This document shows positions 62,131-64,000 of a stretch of DNA of 64,000 nucleotides, one piece after another. Position numbers and translations under genes: made by a program. The number at the start of each line of letters is the position of its first letter. The stretch's first letter is position 1. Under the pieces are notes generated by a model, which saw only the letters and a list, made by a program, of their open reading frames with translations, did no database searches and had not been told where the DNA came from. Origin of the DNA: JADJNW01 sp964526645 (GTDB taxonomy: Bacteria; Bacteroidota; Bacteroidia; Chitinophagales; Saprospiraceae); NCBI GenBank assembly GCA_964526645.1, contig CAZGJN010000005.1:62001-126000 (forward strand), given 5' to 3'.

Positions 62131-64000
62131 ATGAAACAAATCCTAAGAGGAGCATTGATTGGCTTTTTGTTTGCTTTGTATTGCTTGAGCCTTTCGGCGC
62201 AAAGTGTTTATTTTTTCAGAGATAGCGACAAACCTAACTACTACGATTCCGGCTTGGCATTCAAGACAGCTCCAAGTTTTATTGAACAAGTAGGACCTTC
62301 TGGGGATAAAATTCCGACGGAGAGCAACATTGTTTTGGAAGGTAGCAATAGCTTAAAAATCAAATGGAATTCCAAGCCAAGCGGAAACTGGGATGCCTTA
62401 GTCATCGCGCCGGGGTTTCCATTTCAAAACATTACTCAAACAGATACCCTTGCATTCTGGGTGTATTCTCCCACGGGACTTTCCAAAGATTTGCTCCCCA
62501 ACATCTACATGGAGGGCGCTCCGGGCGCAACAAAGTCTAAAAAGTATGCGCTTTCCGATTATACAGCGGATATTCCGGCGCAAAGCTGGTTGCAAATAAA
62601 AATTCCGCTGCGTATATTTTTTAATGACCCCAACCAAACAAATATTAATTTTTCTCAAATAAAGGCTATTATTTTTGGACAACGCATCGCCGATGGGGAA
62701 GATCATACCTTATACATTGACGAAGTACGCACTTATCGAAGTTCGGCTGTAATTCCTTCTCCTCCCACTGATTTAAGGGCATTTGGCTACGATAGCCACG
62801 CGGAACTGCGCTGGAAGAACCCCAACCCCACGGGATTGGCAGGTTATCGCATTTATCGCGCTATCCATAACGACACTTACGAACTGGTACGCATGGTGGG
62901 GGCTACAGATACGCTGTTTATTGATTTTGTCCGCTCTTTTGGTACTAATCTAAATTTGAAATACAAAGTAGTCAGTGTGAATTCAAGCGGTGTAGAATCT
63001 ACGGAAGCGGCGAGTGCCGAAGCGAGTACCCGCGACTTTAGCGATGAGGAGTTGTTGGATATGGTGCAAGCATATACGTTTCGTTACTTTTGGAATTTTG
63101 GGCATCCTGTTTCAGGTTTATCTCGTGAGCGCAACACTTCTGGCGATTTGGTCACCATGGGCGGTTCCGGTTTTGGCGTTATGGCTATTTTGGTAGGAAT
63201 AGAAAGAGGATTTATTACCCGCCAACAAGGTTTGGAACGACTCTCCAAAATTGTCAATTTTTTATACAATGCGCCTCGTTTTCACGGTGCCTTTCCGCAC
63301 TGGATGCATGGCAGCACAGGGCAGGTGATCCCTTTTAGTACACAGGATAATGGCGGTGACATTGTGGAAACAGCTTTTTTATTTGAAGGCTTACTGACCG
63401 TTCGGGAATATTTTGAAGGAAACTCGGCTGATGAAGTCGCTTTGCGCGAAAAGATAACGGAACTGTGGGAAGCAATCGAATGGAACTGGTATCGCAAGCA
63501 AAACCAAAATGTGATCTTTTGGCACTGGTCGCCCACTGTTAATTTTGCCATCAATCACCAGGTACGCGGCTTTAATGAAGCCCAAATGGTTTATCTGCTT
63601 GCTGTTTCTTCTCCCAACAACAACGCTGTACCAGCTTCTTTGTACAAACAAGGCTGGGCGGGTAGTGGCTACATCAATGGCGCGACGTATTACGGCTACA
63701 AGCTCGACGTGGGGGGCGGACGCGGCGGACCGCTTTTCTTTTCGCATTACTCCTACATTGGTTTTGACCCACGCTACCTCAGGGATGATTTCACAAATTA
63801 TTTTATTCGAAACCGCAATCATACGCTTATCAATCGGGCATATTGTATAGACAATCCCAAGAACTATGCGGGCTACAGTGAAAATTGTTGGGGGCTGACC
63901 GCCAGCGATGATCCATTGGTGGGATACCTCGCCCACGAGCCGACTGCCAGCAACGATAATGGCACCATCGCGCCTACGGCAGCGTTATCGTCTATGCCTT
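62131..64000 (+). CDS. GH144-type endo-beta-1,2-glucanase, truncated by the window edge
   Basis: From the ATG at 62131 the frame is open to the end of the window (about 623 codons). A signal peptide (about 1-23) precedes a beta-sandwich domain (about 25-205), a fibronectin-type-III domain (about 210-300, with AELRWKNPNPTGLAGYRIYR) and the start of the catalytic (alpha/alpha)6 barrel. Signatures are FRYFWNFGHPVSGLSRERN, GGSGFGVMAILVGIERGF, NGGDIVETAFLFEGLLTVRE and YSENCWGLTASDDP. The family cleaves beta-1,2-glucan. It lies 245 bases downstream of the triple-tyrosine regulator in the same direction. Confidence 0.88.
   Translation, partial: MKQILRGALIGFLFALYCLSLSAQSVYFFRDSDKPNYYDSGLAFKTAPSFIEQVGPSGDKIPTESNIVLEGSNSLKIKWNSKPSGNWDALVIAPGFPFQNITQTDTLAFWVYSPTGLSKDLLPNIYMEGAPGATKSKKYALSDYTADIPAQSWLQIKIPLRIFFNDPNQTNINFSQIKAIIFGQRIADGEDHTLYIDEVRTYRSSAVIPSPPTDLRAFGYDSHAELRWKNPNPTGLAGYRIYRAIHNDTYELVRMVGATDTLFIDFVRSFGTNLNLKYKVVSVNSSGVESTEAASAEASTRDFSDEELLDMVQAYTFRYFWNFGHPVSGLSRERNTSGDLVTMGGSGFGVMAILVGIERGFITRQQGLERLSKIVNFLYNAPRFHGAFPHWMHGSTGQVIPFSTQDNGGDIVETAFLFEGLLTVREYFEGNSADEVALREKITELWEAIEWNWYRKQNQNVIFWHWSPTVNFAINHQVRGFNEAQMVYLLAVSSPNNNAVPASLYKQGWAGSGYINGATYYGYKLDVGGGRGGPLFFSHYSYIGFDPRYLRDDFTNYFIRNRNHTLINRAYCIDNPKNYAGYSENCWGLTASDDPLVGYLAHEPTASNDNGTIAPTAALSSMP

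Overview
The window looks like a chromosomal piece of a Bacteroidota bacterium, most likely of the Saprospiria/Saprospiraceae type. The evidence is indirect but consistent. It has a type IX secretion cargo protein with a gliding-motility C-terminal domain, several families largely confined to this phylum (DUF4249, DUF4252, DUF4159, DUF5522, DUF5723, DUF6702, GIN-domain lipoproteins), TAnnTTTG-type -7 promoter elements, a futalosine hydrolase, and the miaB / sigma-54 activator / lptE gene order. A run of 100 N at 43271-43370 shows it is a scaffolded draft assembly. No ribosomal RNA, CRISPR array, integrase or transposase was found, and no tRNA gene was recognised by eye.

Layout. 1-20500 is almost entirely minus-strand: an AraC regulator, dnaK, a DUF4249 lipoprotein, a membrane-anchored PspA/ESCRT-III-like protein with a coiled-coil partner, sbcC/sbcD, a YcxB-like protein, two tandem CotH-kinase paralogues, a GH53 galactanase, a DUF5723-SH3 outer membrane protein, mltG and panB. 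20500-23750 holds a small hydrogenase-protease-like remnant, the tmRNA gene, an AlaDH/saccharopine-dehydrogenase-like enzyme and purC. 23800-26500 is an ECF sigma / anti-sigma / DUF4252 cluster with a decayed third DUF4252 copy. 26500-34800 is mostly plus-strand: a SET-domain protein, a GH1 glycosidase, a beta-barrel protein, mqnB, miaB, a sigma-54 activator and lptE. 34800-46200 carries an AspT/YidE transporter, acetoacetyl-CoA ligase, a large type IX cargo protein with tandem modules, a four-helix-bundle gene flanked by a minisatellite, and a membrane Fe-S electron-transfer pair. 46200-64000 contains an ABC-F protein, a glycosyltransferase, small exported proteins, a HupE/UreJ protein, an M1 peptidase, a frameshifted Arg/Asp/Glu-repeat protein, CorA, an MFS transporter, a triple-tyrosine-motif regulator and the start of a GH144 beta-1,2-glucanase.

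How the genes work together. Most of the window is housekeeping: chaperone, DNA repair nuclease, purine, pantothenate and menaquinone steps, tRNA modification, trans-translation, LPS transport. Over this lies a polysaccharide theme (GH53, GH1, GH144) and a strong cell-envelope theme (type IX cargo, CotH proteins, PspA-like pair, ECF regulon). The parts least explained by known biology are the PspA-like/coiled-coil pair, the CotH pair in which one copy has lost a conserved Asp, the minisatellite-flanked four-helix-bundle gene, and several intergenic palindromes that sit on or next to stop codons.
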